In this document: in pieces, positions 36,396-49,106 of the stretch
Layout: each line of letters starts with the position of its first letter
How positions within the stretch are numbered: the first letter of the stretch is position 1
Source of the DNA: Blastobasis lacticolella
Taxonomy: Eukaryota; Arthropoda; Insecta; Lepidoptera; Blastobasidae
Assembly (NCBI GenBank): GCA_905147135.1
Contig: LR990049.1
Location: 12,665,428 to 12,729,427, forward strand
Length of the DNA stretch: 64,000 bases
Direction of reading: 5' to 3'
The notes under the pieces: model-generated
What the model was told of the DNA's origin: nothing
The model's database searches: none
The model's input: only the letters and a program-made list of their open reading frames with translations
Translations under genes and position numbers: made by a program

Positions 36396-37600
36396 GTGTA
36401 CACAAAATCGAATATATAACTTCTTCTGTCGATGGACTTAACTCTTCTTACAGTTTGTTCGCCCAATATTCGGCGATAGTCCACGATGGACCTAAACTTG
36501 AATATAGAACTAATTACTTAACGCATAATTTTAATATAAATGTTCATAGATAGAGGAATGACACAAATTTCATTTTTTGAAAATATTCTGTTTGTGTTTT
36601 CTATCCTTTTTAGCTTTCATTTCAGAAGATGGAATAGAGGAATAATGCGGATTTAATATAGGTTTTAAGACTTTCGTGGTAATTCACTATACTTTTACAC
36701 GATAATATGTGTAGTGAAAGTGTAATGCGGATTTAATTGTTGTGATATCATTATTCAAAAAATGAAATAACATAATTACTTTATCCATGAACATAGAAAT
36801 TAAAATTTATAAGTTGAGTTGGTATAGGTTTTTATTTATTTTGAAAACATTAATCTACAGCAATGTAAAGACCTGTTAGTATCATTATATCTAAGTATTA
36901 TTTTTGTAAGTCCTTATTGTAATACATATCTATAAGTTTTTGTAAGTTTCTATTCACCCTCAAAAGCTTTTATTAAATATATGTAAGTTGTTCCTTTTAC
37001 ATTGTTTGTACATACTCATTTAGATTTTTGTTGTGTTATAATATACATGATCTAATAAGGATTAAATCAAGTCATAAACCATATTACTATTTGCTATAAT
37101 CGAGGCATCTATTTCTACATAAGTAAACATACTTTAGCTACCGCAATATCATTGGCCCAAAGAGAAGACTTAGACAGTCATATTAACTTTTGATATTCAA
37201 AAGTTTTACTACTTTTAAGCGAAAGTTAGTAAGTAAGTTTGTAAGTTATTTGTACCTAAACTTATTGTAATAAACAGTAGATACAGTTAATAGTGTCTAT
37301 AGATTAGCACCACTGACCTGTAGATAACCTTGTTCGTGCCATCGCGTCCGACAATAAATCGTTTTAAATAGGTATTATTCATTTTTGTTCTTTGTTTTGT
37401 GTTACTATCTCTAGTGAATTTATTAAACGGATATTATGGACTTACATCTTTTATTTATGCTATTCCTAGTTTGATTCTAACTTACTTTTTATTGCTTATC
37501 AATTAACGATTGATCGGACAACGCGAGGACGTAAAACTGCTGTTCCACCGAAGAGGCGAGGAGAGACGGGACGGAACGAGAATTGAAAGTACGTCAATTA
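36396..37600. other. AT-rich intergenic stretch
   Basis: No gene, SINE or LINE is recognised. The word AATGCGGATTTAAT occurs twice (near 36645 and 36725). AATAAA occurs near 37270. Confidence 0.3.
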
Positions 37601-37603
37601 ATG

Positions 37604-38000
37604 TCCATCGGAGTGCGAGAAGAGAATTAAAATTGTGACATATAAAAAGGGGTTAGAACATTTTCGGGATCTACTCTTTTTTGAAATTTTGAAATTTCTC
37701 TTTTCAATTTGCGCGACCAATACTGAGACATTGCATAGGGATAGAGGACAAAGTTCCAAACAAACACATTCCAATGGTAATTCCCTAGCGTGCTGTTTAA
37801 CCGAGATATTCCACTTCAAAGAGGTATTTCCGGAATCGAATATCTCGCTTAAACAGTACCTACGCTAGGATATTTTGTCATGGGAAGTATTTGTTTGCGA
37901 TGATGTCCTCTGTCAATCCTTTCCAATGGAAATAAAAGTTTAGATATCCCACACCTCATACAAAAATTTTCTTACCCCTTTCATTCTCGTCTCCGATGGA
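37604..38000. mobile_element. Large foldback element
   Basis: About 400 bp, with outer arms TCCATCGGAGTGCGAGAAG and, reversed at the right, CTCGTCTCCGATGGA. Inner arms pair GGACAAAGTTCCAAACAAAC (near 37747) with the region around 37885-37915, and CTAGCGTGCTGTTTAA (near 37786) pairs with TTAAACAGTACCTACGCTAG (near 37850). The centre is a short hairpin with GAGATATTCC and GAATATCTC. No long ORF. It lies 570 bp beyond the 3' end of XendoU gene 2. Confidence 0.65.
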
Positions 38001-38570
38001 AAAGCAGCTGAACGCAAATCTGTACTTAAGCTTCCGTTATTATATTCGATTGTTACGTAGTCTCTCAGTGCATACAAAACACCGTCGACTCGTATACGTA
38101 GTCAGTCAATACGATTCAGAAGACTTATAATGCTTAAAAGGAAAGGCTGCAGTCGTAACATTTGATAGGTACAAAATAGGTAACGATCACAAGGCGCTCC
38201 GTAGTTTGGAGGCATTTCGGAGGATACGGTGTACCGTCTTAGATAGCGACAGAGTATTCGTCGAATGATGTGAACAACAATACCACATAATTGGCTAGGA
38301 CATAAAGTTACTATACATAGCGGTACCAGGAACATAGATAATAAAACATGTAACTTAAATAATGTAGGAAAAATAATTTACTCTTCATTTCTATTTTAGC
38401 TTAACATTTGTACGAAAGAGAGCGATGTTACTGTTGTTATATAAAAACAAAAAAATCACATAAATAGCTAACATTCATGCTAAGTATATAAAGTAATCTC
38501 AACTATTAACATGACTGCACTATAACTATTAGCACAAACTGTGCACCCACAAATTAACTAGAATTCCTGC

Positions 38571-41500
38571 TTAGAAGACAGGGTAAGCGGTGTCGATCAC
38601 TGGTAGGTTCTCAGCTCGGATGGTCTTTGTGTTGATGCTGAAGTTGATGTTGTTATAACGGAGCTTGCAAGGCCGGTCGGGGCGGGCCATCCAGCAGAGG
38701 GTGTACAAGGCGGTCTCCAACTCGGGGGAAGTACCGACAAACATGTTGACTTCGGGAGCGTCTTTCGTGTCGCTCAGCACAGAGTGCTGCTTCAGGATCA
38801 GGCCTTTCTGTGGACGAATTTTTCGTGGTGAGTGTCTAGACTCTACCATGAAGGAAAGGATTGAAAATTGTGGACCCCACTTTCGTCTCTCTCAGATACA
38901 GTGTTCTAACAGCGGGAGGCAAACAGCCTTCCCGCCTTTTTCAATGCCTTCCTTTGAATACCTGAGTTGTAAGATAGACTGTGCCGAAAAAAAAGTGGCG
39001 TGGGGTTTACAGGAACTAACGTTTTAATTGTATTTGACAGTATGTTTTCAAGTGTTCCACGTCGCGTCTATCGCGGTTTTCACCAATAGCCAGAGTGATT
39101 CATGAGGAAGGTTTATGTGTATGTACTTATAATTTGTTAAGGTTACTACCCTTGCAAAGCCGGGGCGAGTTGGTAGTTCCTGATAATGTAGCGCCCTCAC
39201 ATACCTACCACATTGAGGTACCTGAAGTGCCTGAAGACATGCCATGTCATGTTTGGAAGAACGGCTTATAGGCTACCTAGGCAAAATTCTCATTTCTTAT
39301 CGGATGCAGTGCAATGTATCACTCATTCCTGTGAGTGCGGTTTCTAGGACTGTAACTAGTAACAGACGTTCCGTTTTGACTGGAGCCGATCAACTGTCAG
39401 TTGCAGTAGATACTAATCGTTATGCAATTTAGGATAAAGTCGCTTTTGGGTGCAAGGGGCGGGGTCGGTCGTCCCACCACGGTCGGCTCGCTTGCGCATC
39501 CGAATTAATCCAAAAGCGACTATATTTTCTACTTCGTAAGGACTAGTATCAACTACAACTGCAACTGACCGTTTGTCGGCTCCAGCCAAAACGGAACGCC
39601 TGTTACTATACGTTATATTACTATACTATAGTACATACTATACGTGGTTTAACTTACCCCAGCCAAGTCAAGTTTATCAATGTAGCCGAGGTAATTAGCC
39701 TTGCGGTCAAGCTCGCGTTTGGCGAAGAATAGCCAACTGTGGAGACCTGGGAAACGCAGACAAATACAAATGAATTTTATGTAGCAAATTTATTTGAACA
39801 AGTATATCATAGGGGCTCAGGAAAAGATTAGGAGCGTCGGTGGCCGAGTGGTAAGGTATCTGACTCGTAAGCGAGAGGTACCGGGTTTGAATCTCACTGT
39901 GGCCATGCACCAATGGCTCTTTTTGAGTTATGTAGATTAGTTGAATGCCAACCAATGCTCTTATGACGAGTTAAAACATCGTGATTAAACCTGCATATTC
40001 AGACAACTGAATGTGTAACTATGATCCAATCTAGTCAGGTTCCCTTGGTAGCAGGGTCACGGAGGTCAGATGCAATTACCTGATCTGCCAAATCGTGGAT
40101 CATGGTCAAGGCGGACCACGGGCCCTCGTGCGCGAGAGCAAAACCGGGACATCAACGCCAAGATGATGATGATAATGTCAGAGGTGCTCAGGCATTGGCT
40201 ATTTTTGCCCGACAGCAAAAGAATGAAGGTTATATTTCACCTTATTTAACTCGGAAAACCCAAACTAGAGAACAACAACGGGAAGTTATTCGTGCTTTCG
40301 GCATTCGCACCCGTGTATTACTCCCATTTGTTTCAATAAGTTCATTTATTTAGATTTCTGTGATTTATACTTATCGTTATTGTGTTCTACTTGTCTTTTT
40401 CTACTGAAACTTACTTTAAGTAGATACCTAATATTTCGTTGAACTACCTTCCATTAACACATTTAAATTTATGTTTTCTTTAGGTGTCTAAATCTAAATC
40501 TTTGCTGCGATGATCTCTCAATATCTACTCGTACAAAGGGATATTTGCCCTACGCTGCAGAAATAAAGGGGAATTATTATTATACCTATTTCAATTATCA
40601 CTTACATTTCTGCTCTTATTTCATACACACTTCGTGTGTACATGTCCATGTGTGTCCGAATCAAAGTTAACAGGTGAAGTAAACAGACTTGAAATGAAGT
40701 CATGCGCCGAACAATAGGTGGATGATGTCATGATAATTGTGTATTTACGTTCATACAACGGACCATTTTTAATGTTGTTGGTACCTAATACTAGGTTACG
40801 TGTATTAGACGACTTTTGATTAGAATGTTAATAGTGTCTACCCACGGACATAGATACAAACAAAACACTTACACTGCAACCTATAATTAAAAACGTTATC
40901 TAGTAGGTACTTCATTTAACATAACAAAATGACAGAGGACGTTTATTGGGATAAAGGGTCAACAAGCGATTATTGACATCACTGAGTCGGACGCGAGACT
41001 TACGACTCCGGGATTTGAACGGGCGAATGCTGACTCACTCCCACCACTGTAACTCCTGTCAAGCCAGGATCTTCAGCAGCAACTTAGAGTCGCTGAGTTT
41101 TGACACACTGGCCCAAGGACAAGCTGATAATGTCATGGGACCCGAACAAATGCTCGATACGACGCTCAAGACCGATCCAAATAGAGGAAAGAGAGTAGGA
41201 AAGCATCCTAGCATGAACCGGGATTGGCAGGACTAGGACGATGTTGCTCATTATATTTCTGAGCATCTTTTCAAACCCTTTACATTACCTAATAGACTAT
41301 CAACCTACGCGTAACCACTAAAAATATCTAACTCACCAAGCACTTGATCGGACTTGAGCTCTGCCATGAAGACGTTCTCGAAGGCACAGCTGCACTTGCA
41401 GAGGCCGGTCCAGTGGCGTGCGTACTTCGTGAACCAAATCTTCTTCAGCAACTCCACTTGTTCTGGGTACTCGTTCAGTTGATTTAGACCTGGAAACAAG

Positions 41501-43351
41501 TAGGCGATACAGAAGATCTCTTCATAAGCCTGGGTAGGTTTAGGATTCGGTACATCCACGCTAATTTGCAAGAGATTTTGCGGAATGGCGAGAATCACGG
41601 ACATAACGTACGACACCCGCATATTGCTTCATAAGCTTAAGCTCACGAAAGCCTCTAAGACTATCCGTATGATGAGCCCTGAAGTTTATAAATAACTAAC
41701 AGGACTCGTCGATGGTTTGTCCAGCACACATTTTATGTTACCTATATTTTTATTATGATTTATTAATGGAGTATCTAATTATTAACCTTTACCTACGTAA
41801 AGTAGCGTAAAGATCTACTAATAAAGTATTGCACCTAATGTTTTGGAAAACGACCGACACATAAGTCGATAGTTTTGTGGTGGTAAGCACTCTAGCTTTT
41901 TATCAAAATCTCCTCACAAAAAAGGAGAGGAAACTCCCTGTGCTATAGTCATCATCATTCTACATCGGCAAGCGTTATGTATTATCTACTTTGTCTTGTG
42001 TCCGTATGTAGTTACAAACTTACAGCGTCATACTCTTAGCCTTGTTAGATCTCGGCTTACGTGTTTGTCGGTCATAACCGGCAACTGCTAATAAAGACGT
42101 TTAGAATAACAAGCGATTTCACTGTTTCCAGCAAACTGTACAAAATCGTCATTACAAGATATACGTCGCAGTTGCCGCGTGCGTGAGAATATCCGGAATA
42201 CGCCTACATAGTATTCGTAGATATTTACGATTTGTTGGTTACAATCACAAAAGAAATAAATACCTGAACAACTCTGCGTGATAGTTATTGTGTTGTAAGT
42301 AGATATATTTTAAACGAAACAGGTAACTTGTTCAGCTAGATTCGATGGAACCTACTTATGTATGCACTTTCATGCTACTTCTTGGTAGGTAGCAAGTAAT
42401 TTTGAGGAAAAATTTGTAAGTATTAATTAAAACTGAAAACGTACCTTTACTGACAAGGAAATTCATAAGACTCCTGATTGGACCGGTAGCTAGAATGGTG
42501 TTGATATAAGTAGTCGTTTCCGTATCTTCCTGTAACATAAGTTTACCAATCATTTATGTTATTTAAACCGCGAATATTAAGAGCTCTTCTCTTCAGATGA
42601 TCTTGATACTCACAGCTGGTGTAGAAAACTCTGGTCTGATAACATTTTTGTGGTAGTTGTCGAAGAGGGCCACAAACGGTCTGATGGTTGGGCCGCTCCA
42701 TACATTCTCAGGCACGTTAAGAAGACTATAATAAAGATAAGAATTAATTTTATTGTACCTCACTAATATTGACTCTATTTAAGTCATTGACTGGCTTATG
42801 GCTTTATTTTACACTCAATCTTAGCTGAGTTAAACGGCCTCATCAACGGTATCCGTGACAAAAAAGAATAGGTGCGCTAATGCATCATTGAGACAGTAAA
42901 TAAATGCGAGGTGTTAGAAATTACAGGTTAATGAATAGCCGCGTTAGTTACTCAAAGTGTCTTACTTAGATTGCGCCTCGTCGTTCTTGCTCATGGGACT
43001 GGTTTTGCCTTGCACATTGACCTGAATGTAGTTGAACGCATTGTTGATATCCTGGTTGAACATCTCCTCTCCGACTCGCAGGAGATCTTCATCGGTGGTG
43101 GAGTCTTGCACCTGTTTTAGGAGGTCTTCGTAGCTCTTCTTCTTGGCGTAGTCCACCACCCCGCCAACAACCGTTCCTATCGTGTTCAGCGTGTTCTGTG
43201 CAGAGTTACCATTTTGCCCTGTCGCCTGATTGGCCACTTGGTTACCGATGAGGTTGGGCAGAATCTGGTTGAAGATCTGCCCGGCTGCGCTCCTCAGGTC
43301 GTCGCCGTGGCACACAGCCACGGCAAACAGCAAAATTAAAGCCACTCTCAT
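38571..43351 (-). CDS. Secreted XendoU-family paralogue, gene 2, probable pseudoenzyme, 353 aa
   Basis: Exons in transcript order: 42966-43351, 42614-42725, 42445-42529, 41337-41489, 39658-39746, 38571-38807. The middle exons of 112, 85 and 89 bp match gene 1 exactly in length and phase. A signal peptide (MRVALILLFAVAVCHG) precedes a short N-terminal region with QGQNGNSAQN-like spacer and the shared block DINNAFNYIQVNVQGKT. The XendoU fold is recognisable from NFLVSKG, HSW, MFVGTSPELETALYTLC and the YPVF end. The FEH motif reads FEN (Asn233) and the DKP position reads DAP (Ala292), while HSW keeps His248. Two of three catalytic residues are therefore replaced, and RNA cleavage is doubtful. 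The ORF is intact with no stops, which argues for selection. CKCSC (225-229) is an unusual Cys cluster. Confidence 0.9.
39358..39607. mobile_element. Foldback element, XendoU gene 2 last intron
   Basis: About 60-bp imperfect terminal inverted repeats: AGTAACAGACGTTCCGTTTT at the left pairs with AAAACGGAACGCCTGTTACT at the right, and GGAGCCGA with TCGGCTCC inside them. A second inner pair, AGTCGCTTTTGG and CCAAAAGCGACT, flanks a GC-rich loop. It ends about 50 bp from the donor side of the 39658-39746 exon. Confidence 0.75.
39829..40177 (+). mobile_element. SINE family 1, full-length copy
   Basis: Complete copy in the intron before the 39658-39746 exon of XendoU gene 2. It starts GGAGCGTCGGTGGCCGAGTG, has B box GGTTTGAATCTC, and ends GGGACATCAACGCCAAGATG plus GATGAT. 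A good reference copy for the family. Confidence 0.85.
40974..41246 (+). mobile_element. Diverged RTE-like LINE 3' tail
   Basis: Shares GACATCACTGAGTCGGACGC, CTTACGACTC, GAGAGTAGGAAAGCATCC and ACTAGGACGATG with the tail at 62545-62925, with unrelated or diverged sequence between. It lies in an intron of XendoU gene 2. Confidence 0.5.
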
Positions 43352-43359
43352 TGTAAATA

Positions 43360-45005
43360 TCAGACGTTGTGTGTACTATGAATCCGGCGCACTAGTGATC
43401 TCGGCGTCGACCAGCCGATACTGCGCGACCTCAGGGTGACGTCAGCGCGCAACATGTTATACGGCATGATATTGAGATTCAACCCGCGGACTTCCAGTTT
43501 TTGCTTCGGTGATTGCCCTGACTGGGTAATGTGAGATGGCCGCCATATATACCTCAATAAACAAAATTGACCTCCACAACATCGTCGCTTCCTATATCCT
43601 GACTTAGGTATTACCTACTTGTGTCGGTGTTAGTAACGTATCACAAATCTATCTACTTATTTACGTTGTCTCAGAAGAAGTGTAGTCCTTTTTCTTTCCA
43701 ATAAAATCTTGTTCAGTCTCTCACTGCACTTATGTAGGAATTACAAGTACTTAATTCAATCATCCTTCGTTACGCTCGGGATAGTAGGTGTTAGATTTGT
43801 AGGTACTTTGCATTATGATCGCTTCGGACATTGTTATCTTTTATTACAGTTGGTTTTGTAACAGCCTGTATTTTTAGATTATTTAGCTAGCTTATTAATG
43901 TCCCATAATAGCTTGGTACAAAGAGTTGATACACTGATCTGACCCTTGATATAGTCATTTTGATTACGGAATCAGTACGCATGAACAAATAGGTAATATG
44001 TACCTATTGTTAATTAACACATTTACGTCTATATGACATATTTATTTATTTCTTTAACCGTTGATTGTACACAATAATGATTTTCAGATAAATATAACAA
44101 TATAGTATAAGTATAAAGCATTTTTTTCTCATAATTGTACATACAAACAGGATAGAGTAAAAATAAATAAATATAAAAGACTCAACAGGCGCTACATATT
44201 AATAAAAAGAAATTTCTTCCAGCAGGCCTACAGAAGAGTGATGCTAGACTAAAGTAACGCAGATACGACGTGCACAATAATTGAATATATAAATATATAA
44301 ATCGATGACTTGTAAGTTATTAGACTCAATAGGTAGGTAGATAGATATACTATTGACATATACATTATTTTAAGTCCTTATCATTTGGCCCACAGCGGTG
44401 TACTGTTGAAGTTTAGTTCGTTTATTAAGCAAATTAGGAATAACGGGAAGAAAAGTTTCTGACCTTACCTAGATAAGATAGACTTTTGTATTTTTTTAAT
44501 AATAATTAATAACTTTTGTAGAGTGATTCCTTGGAAGTGCAAAACCTTTCCCCATCGATGATCCCATCCGTTTATCAAAACCAAATAGGACTGGTCAATT
44601 CAATTCAAATGTTAATTTCTAAAACATTTTGGGTTACAGTGTTTTAGGTCTTATTGTAGGTACAATTTTTGTCTCGCTAAAATTGGCCATGAGCGGCCTG
44701 TTGTAGGTAGGTATAACTCGGAATATTTTTATTTTTAACTATCCTTCTACTCATATCCTCATCGTTAGACGAAACTTTCTACATTCCGAGCATATATTTT
44801 AATATTAAAACAAAAATAAATTACTTGGGACTAGATCTGTAGGACAGTGATCCAGTTATATTATTCCTTAGAGTAATTGCGCCCTTCTGTGGAAGGAAGC
44901 ACTTGGCGGCCCATAGTGAAAACTATTTTTATTTATTTAATAAGCGACGCTTAGGTTTTTGACTCCCTTGAATTTTTTGCTTTCAATAGATATTGAAATT
45001 ACTTT
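43360..45005. other. Upstream region of XendoU gene 2, no gene seen
   Basis: The first 200 bp form the gene 2 promoter region and are relatively GC-rich (AGTCAGGGCAATCACC on the minus strand). Beyond that only AT-rich sequence is seen, with TTTATTTATTTC near 44041 and 45002, where TTTATTGCACACAAAAATGG resembles the reversed end of a retroposon. Confidence 0.3.
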
Positions 45006-45011
45006 ATTTAT

Positions 45012-45194
45012 TTATTTATTTAATCGTTTATTGCACACAAAAATGGTAACAAAGATATGATGATAGGATACTTTCGTGCCATTTAATAACTGTTTATGTA
45101 AATTTGTGATGTGATCTTGGGTGATGGTAATTTTTGGCCGTCCCGGTCCTTCGTCGTCACAAAAGCTGATTATGCCACGTATAAATTCATCCAA
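45012..45194 (-). pseudogene. Mariner-like transposase N-terminal fragment
   Basis: A 60-codon minus-strand remnant reads DEFIRGIISFCDDEGPGRPK and then ITQDHITNLHKQLLNGTKVS. It resembles the second helix-turn-helix and GRPK linker of mariner transposases. No catalytic DDE part or terminal repeats are visible nearby. The match is short, so the call is tentative. Confidence 0.4.
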
Positions 45195-46937
45195 CCAAAA
45201 TAAGTAGATGGTGCAGAAGCCCCATAAGCAGCGTACAAATCGTCTTTATTTTAGATGGATAAATTAGTTTTCAATAACAAAAAATCATAATGACGTTTAA
45301 TGAGGATTTTCCTCATATTCATAAAAACTTCGACTACTTTGATTCACTAAAAAGCGTGTTAAATAAAAACTACGACTACAAAATAGCCAGCATTTTGTAT
45401 GATAGCCATCAAAGCATGTGCAAATACGTCCTACAATTTTTATTGATGAGGGCTGCCATCTTGATGCTGAGGCCAGCTACTTAACATTCCACCTACGTAC
45501 TCAACAGAAAACTCTGCTGCCAATTTGGTCTATAACGGGGGACTTTCGGCTATAATATAGAACATCTACGAAAGTGTGTGTGAGGTGGGTATGATGAAGG
45601 TATGTGAGGATGGGGGATGGGGTTGATAGGTCAGCTAGAGACCATACAGCTTTAATATAAACGTAAAGACCCTCAACACTTAACTTGAACAAGGTCGATA
45701 TAAGACAAACACTACTTTAATAAATTTAATTGTTAGTTCTGCACAGGTAGGTACCTATCTACTAACACAATTAAATCTCACTATTGGATTAGCAGCAGCC
45801 AAGAAAATAATATATTGAGTGAGATTTTGAACATACGACCTGCCACTAGGCATTGATTAATCAGGCTACGCAGAAGTTTCTGCCATTGGGATTGTATTTA
45901 CACAACCAATAGACCAAGCACCGTCCAATAATTTTACCTACACCACCGCAAATAGAACTGGAAACAAATAAAAGAAAGTCCTGAAAAGAGACATTGTTGT
46001 CGCAGGCGAGCGGAGAGCCGCAATGCGGTTGCGTGTGCGCATCGGCCGCGCGGGAAAATCTTATTTTACCTTATGTATAATGCATGGCGCAGCCATCGCG
46101 CACCGCACCACCGACAACCGTATGCGTGCGTGATGCTAATTCACCATTTACAACTATGGTGTTATGATAATGAATTAGCACATTACAGATATTACAGGCT
46201 GTTTTGTTACACCATGGATACTTACTATTTTCTTTAGATAGATTTATTAGTTGCTATTCCTAACTACATAAGTAGATGTGCATGGAAAAACAAACTATTG
46301 GTAATCTACTTTACAAAAAAGTAACTAAACGATTAATTATTTTTTGCACTGTTTCGTAAATACCGCAATGGAATAAGTACCTATTTGTTTACAGTCGTTC
46401 CTGAGATAAAAGACTAGGTATATCCCGCGATAGCGCAGCTGCCTACGCCGTTAAACGCTATTACTAAAATTATTATATTAAGAACAGATTTGTTTTTAAG
46501 TTTTTAATGTTTTTGGATAAACCAGAGGTATTTACAATAAAAGTAGCTCAAAAAGCAATGTAAGTTATTGCTTTGAGAGATATTATCAGAAATGAGAAAA
46601 TTACCAGGAGATTCAAATTTTATTTTAATTGGAGGCGATTGCCATTGATGTTGAAGGTCTTCGAGTGGAAACCAGGAACCAAAAGAAGCTGCTTTAGTAA
46701 AATAACCTCTGAATGAGAAAAGGTTGACTGATGAACTGTCGAAGCTAGGAATAGGAATGGAGTCGCTATGTAGAGCTTTTGAGGAAGAAATGAATTATCT
46801 TAAGTAGAGAGGTGGCAAATGAGCAAGTATCACTACCGCTTATAGACACCTGCAATACCCGGTGAGACCCGGCTGTTTGCAATACCCGGCTTCTGAGATA
46901 CCTAGATGTAAGCTCGTTTTTTAAAGATTTCAATGTC

Positions 46938-47000
46938 ACAAAAGTTGCAGCTGTGTTTCAAAACCAATAGATGGTTTTGAAACACAGCTGCAACTTTTGT
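46938..47000. repeat. Perfect 29-bp hairpin with 5-nt loop
   Basis: Bases 46938-46966 and 46972-47000 are exact reverse complements, separated by ATAGA. The arm begins ACAAAAGTTGCAGCTGTG. Pairing stops abruptly at both outer ends. No repeat copy was noticed elsewhere in the window. Confidence 0.95.
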
Positions 47001-47654
47001 AACGCATGACTTTTTCTGGTGATGATAGTATTTACTATTTACAACCACCTCTGCAGGTACCCTTCGGCCTTTGGCCGGCTCCGCGTCCTGGTAACTGGTA
47101 GAGTGATCGTTTCGTACCTTGAGGCTAAATCGAACTTTAGCAATGCAACGAGCTTGCCATTTGTTTAGGTGTCTCTCCTACTAGGACCATTGGCGAAGCG
47201 CCGTTGACCAAGATCTTTCGCTAGACACCCTGAGACTGGTTGAATAGTTTCGGAAGCCGATCGGCACAGTTTACCTTGACGTAGGTTTCGAGTTACAAAG
47301 TTCAAATATCAGTCCACTTCGCACCAACTATATTCAATGAGTACAGTAGAAAGTAGCCATAATAAGTAGGTATTTACATTTGTTTATTATTCTTTCAGTC
47401 ACGGTTGCCAAATGAGAGTTACGCGTAATACTGCACCTACCTATGCAAAACTGTTTCGCGCACAAAATGGAGTGGAACTAACGAATGTCGGAGCTAATAC
47501 GCTCTTACGTTCCACTTGTGGTTTATTTGCATGTCCGGTTGTCGGTAGAGACTAGAGACCCGTACGGTTCTCGCATGTTTATAATCGGACTCACTGACTA
47601 AAATGAGGCAAATAAATAAATAATGATGGCTGATGGGGCAATAAAGTTCTACAG

Positions 47655-47835
47655 TGGCGACCACGTACCGGAAGACGCAGCGTGGGTAGGCCTTCCACAA
47701 GGTGGACCAACAACCTGGTAAAGATCGCAGGTACCAGTTGGATGCGGATAGCACAGGATCGGCCTTTGTGGAGATCTCTGGGGGAGGCCTATGCCCAGCA
47801 GTGGGCGTCTTTCGGCTGATATGAAAATGATGAAA
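47655..47835 (+). mobile_element. RTE-like LINE tail
   Basis: The plus strand reads GRPSTRWTNNLVKIAGTSWM, RIAQDRPLWRSLGEAYAQQW and ASFG followed by a stop, and then a degenerate GAAAATGATGAAAA tail. This is the intact C-terminal end of the LINE ORF; it matches 27584-27750. Everything upstream is truncated. Confidence 0.8.
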
Positions 47836-48084
47836 AAAATAATTAAATATGCTGGGATACATTCACTCAGCGCCATCAATCTCCAAAGTAAGTAAAGCTG
47901 TAGGGTCTTGCCCTGATGAATGGTGTACTTACAGTTATTAGGATTTCTTATCAAACAACTGTTCAGGTTCTTAAAACACTTATTTTAAATGGTCTACAAA
48001 TTATTTATTTTTAGACGTACTTGTTTTGTTAATTTGTGAATTTGTTTCCTTTTGGCCTTGGATACATAATCGTGGACAAATTCA

Positions 48085-48312
48085 CACAGCGCCATCTAGC
48101 CCCAAACTAAGCAAAGCTTGTACTATGGGTGCTAGCTAACTGATATACTACTTATATAGATTTTTTAAATACATACTTATTATACATTGAACACCCAGAC
48201 CCGTAACAGAAATTAAAATTCATCATTTAAATTTCTGCCCGGCCGGGAATCGAACCCGGGACCTCTTGCGTGGAAGACTGGCATGTTGACCACTGAACCA
48301 CTCAGGTCGTCA
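48085..48312 (-). mobile_element. SINE family 2, copy 3
   Basis: Nearly complete reverse copy: CAGCGCCATCTAGCCCCAAA, CTATGGGTGCTAGCTAAC, GAACACCCAGACCCGTAAC, CGGGAATCGAACCCGGGACC and CCACTCAGGTCGTC. Confidence 0.85.
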
Positions 48313-48814
48313 ATATTTATAATATATAGATAATATTATAATTTTTATATCTAATACTTATATTGTTGACAAATTGTTGTGAAGTTGTCAAGCAGTGACG
48401 AACCACAGGTCGATGCCATGATGCCGAAGATTTTATTTGCTGATTTTATAAGACTTGCTGCCCACTAAAAAGACTGTAACTGTGATAAATTTGAAATTAG
48501 TTGACGGCTAGAGAAAAGTAATTCAGACTGATGTCTGGGAGTCTGAAGTTTGAGAGTGAAAAATTTCAAGGTTCATATTATTTTACGAAATGAATATTAT
48601 TTGGAGAAAGTTATCCCAGTCTTCGAACTAGCGCCACTTGCTTTAACGAAATCCAAGTGAATTTTTGGAACTTTTGTGCTTTATGTAGACAATTTTTTAA
48701 ATTTACTGTATGTAACTAGTTTCCGGACTTAAATATTAGAACCCATTACCCTGAATCTTTGTGTTTTCTTTATTAACTGAACCTGGCATTGTCCGTTGGA
48801 CAGTGTTACGTTAC

Positions 48815-49006
48815 AAAGCTTGTGTTAAGGGTGTTAGATAACTCATAAACTATATTTTTTTAGATGCATGCTTGTTATAGGTACATACACCAAGACCCCT
48901 AACGGAAATTAAAGTTCATCATTTCAATTTCTGCTCGGCCGGGAATGGAACCCAGGACCTCTGCGTGGCATACTGATGCTAACCAACTGAACGACTTGAG
49001 TCGTCA
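48815..49006 (-). mobile_element. SINE family 2, copy 4
   Basis: Older reverse copy about 500 bp from copy 3: CAAAGCTTGTGTTAAGGGTG, CCAAGACCCCTAACGG, CTCGGCCGGGAATGGAACCC and ACTTGAGTCGTC. Confidence 0.7.
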
Positions 49007-49106
49007 CACATAGTTACACAAATAACGCACTCTTTCATCAGCTTTGTATTTATTTACTCGCGTCGGTGCCCTAAAGGTTAAGGGGTCCGATTCGTAGCGA
49101 GTGGTA

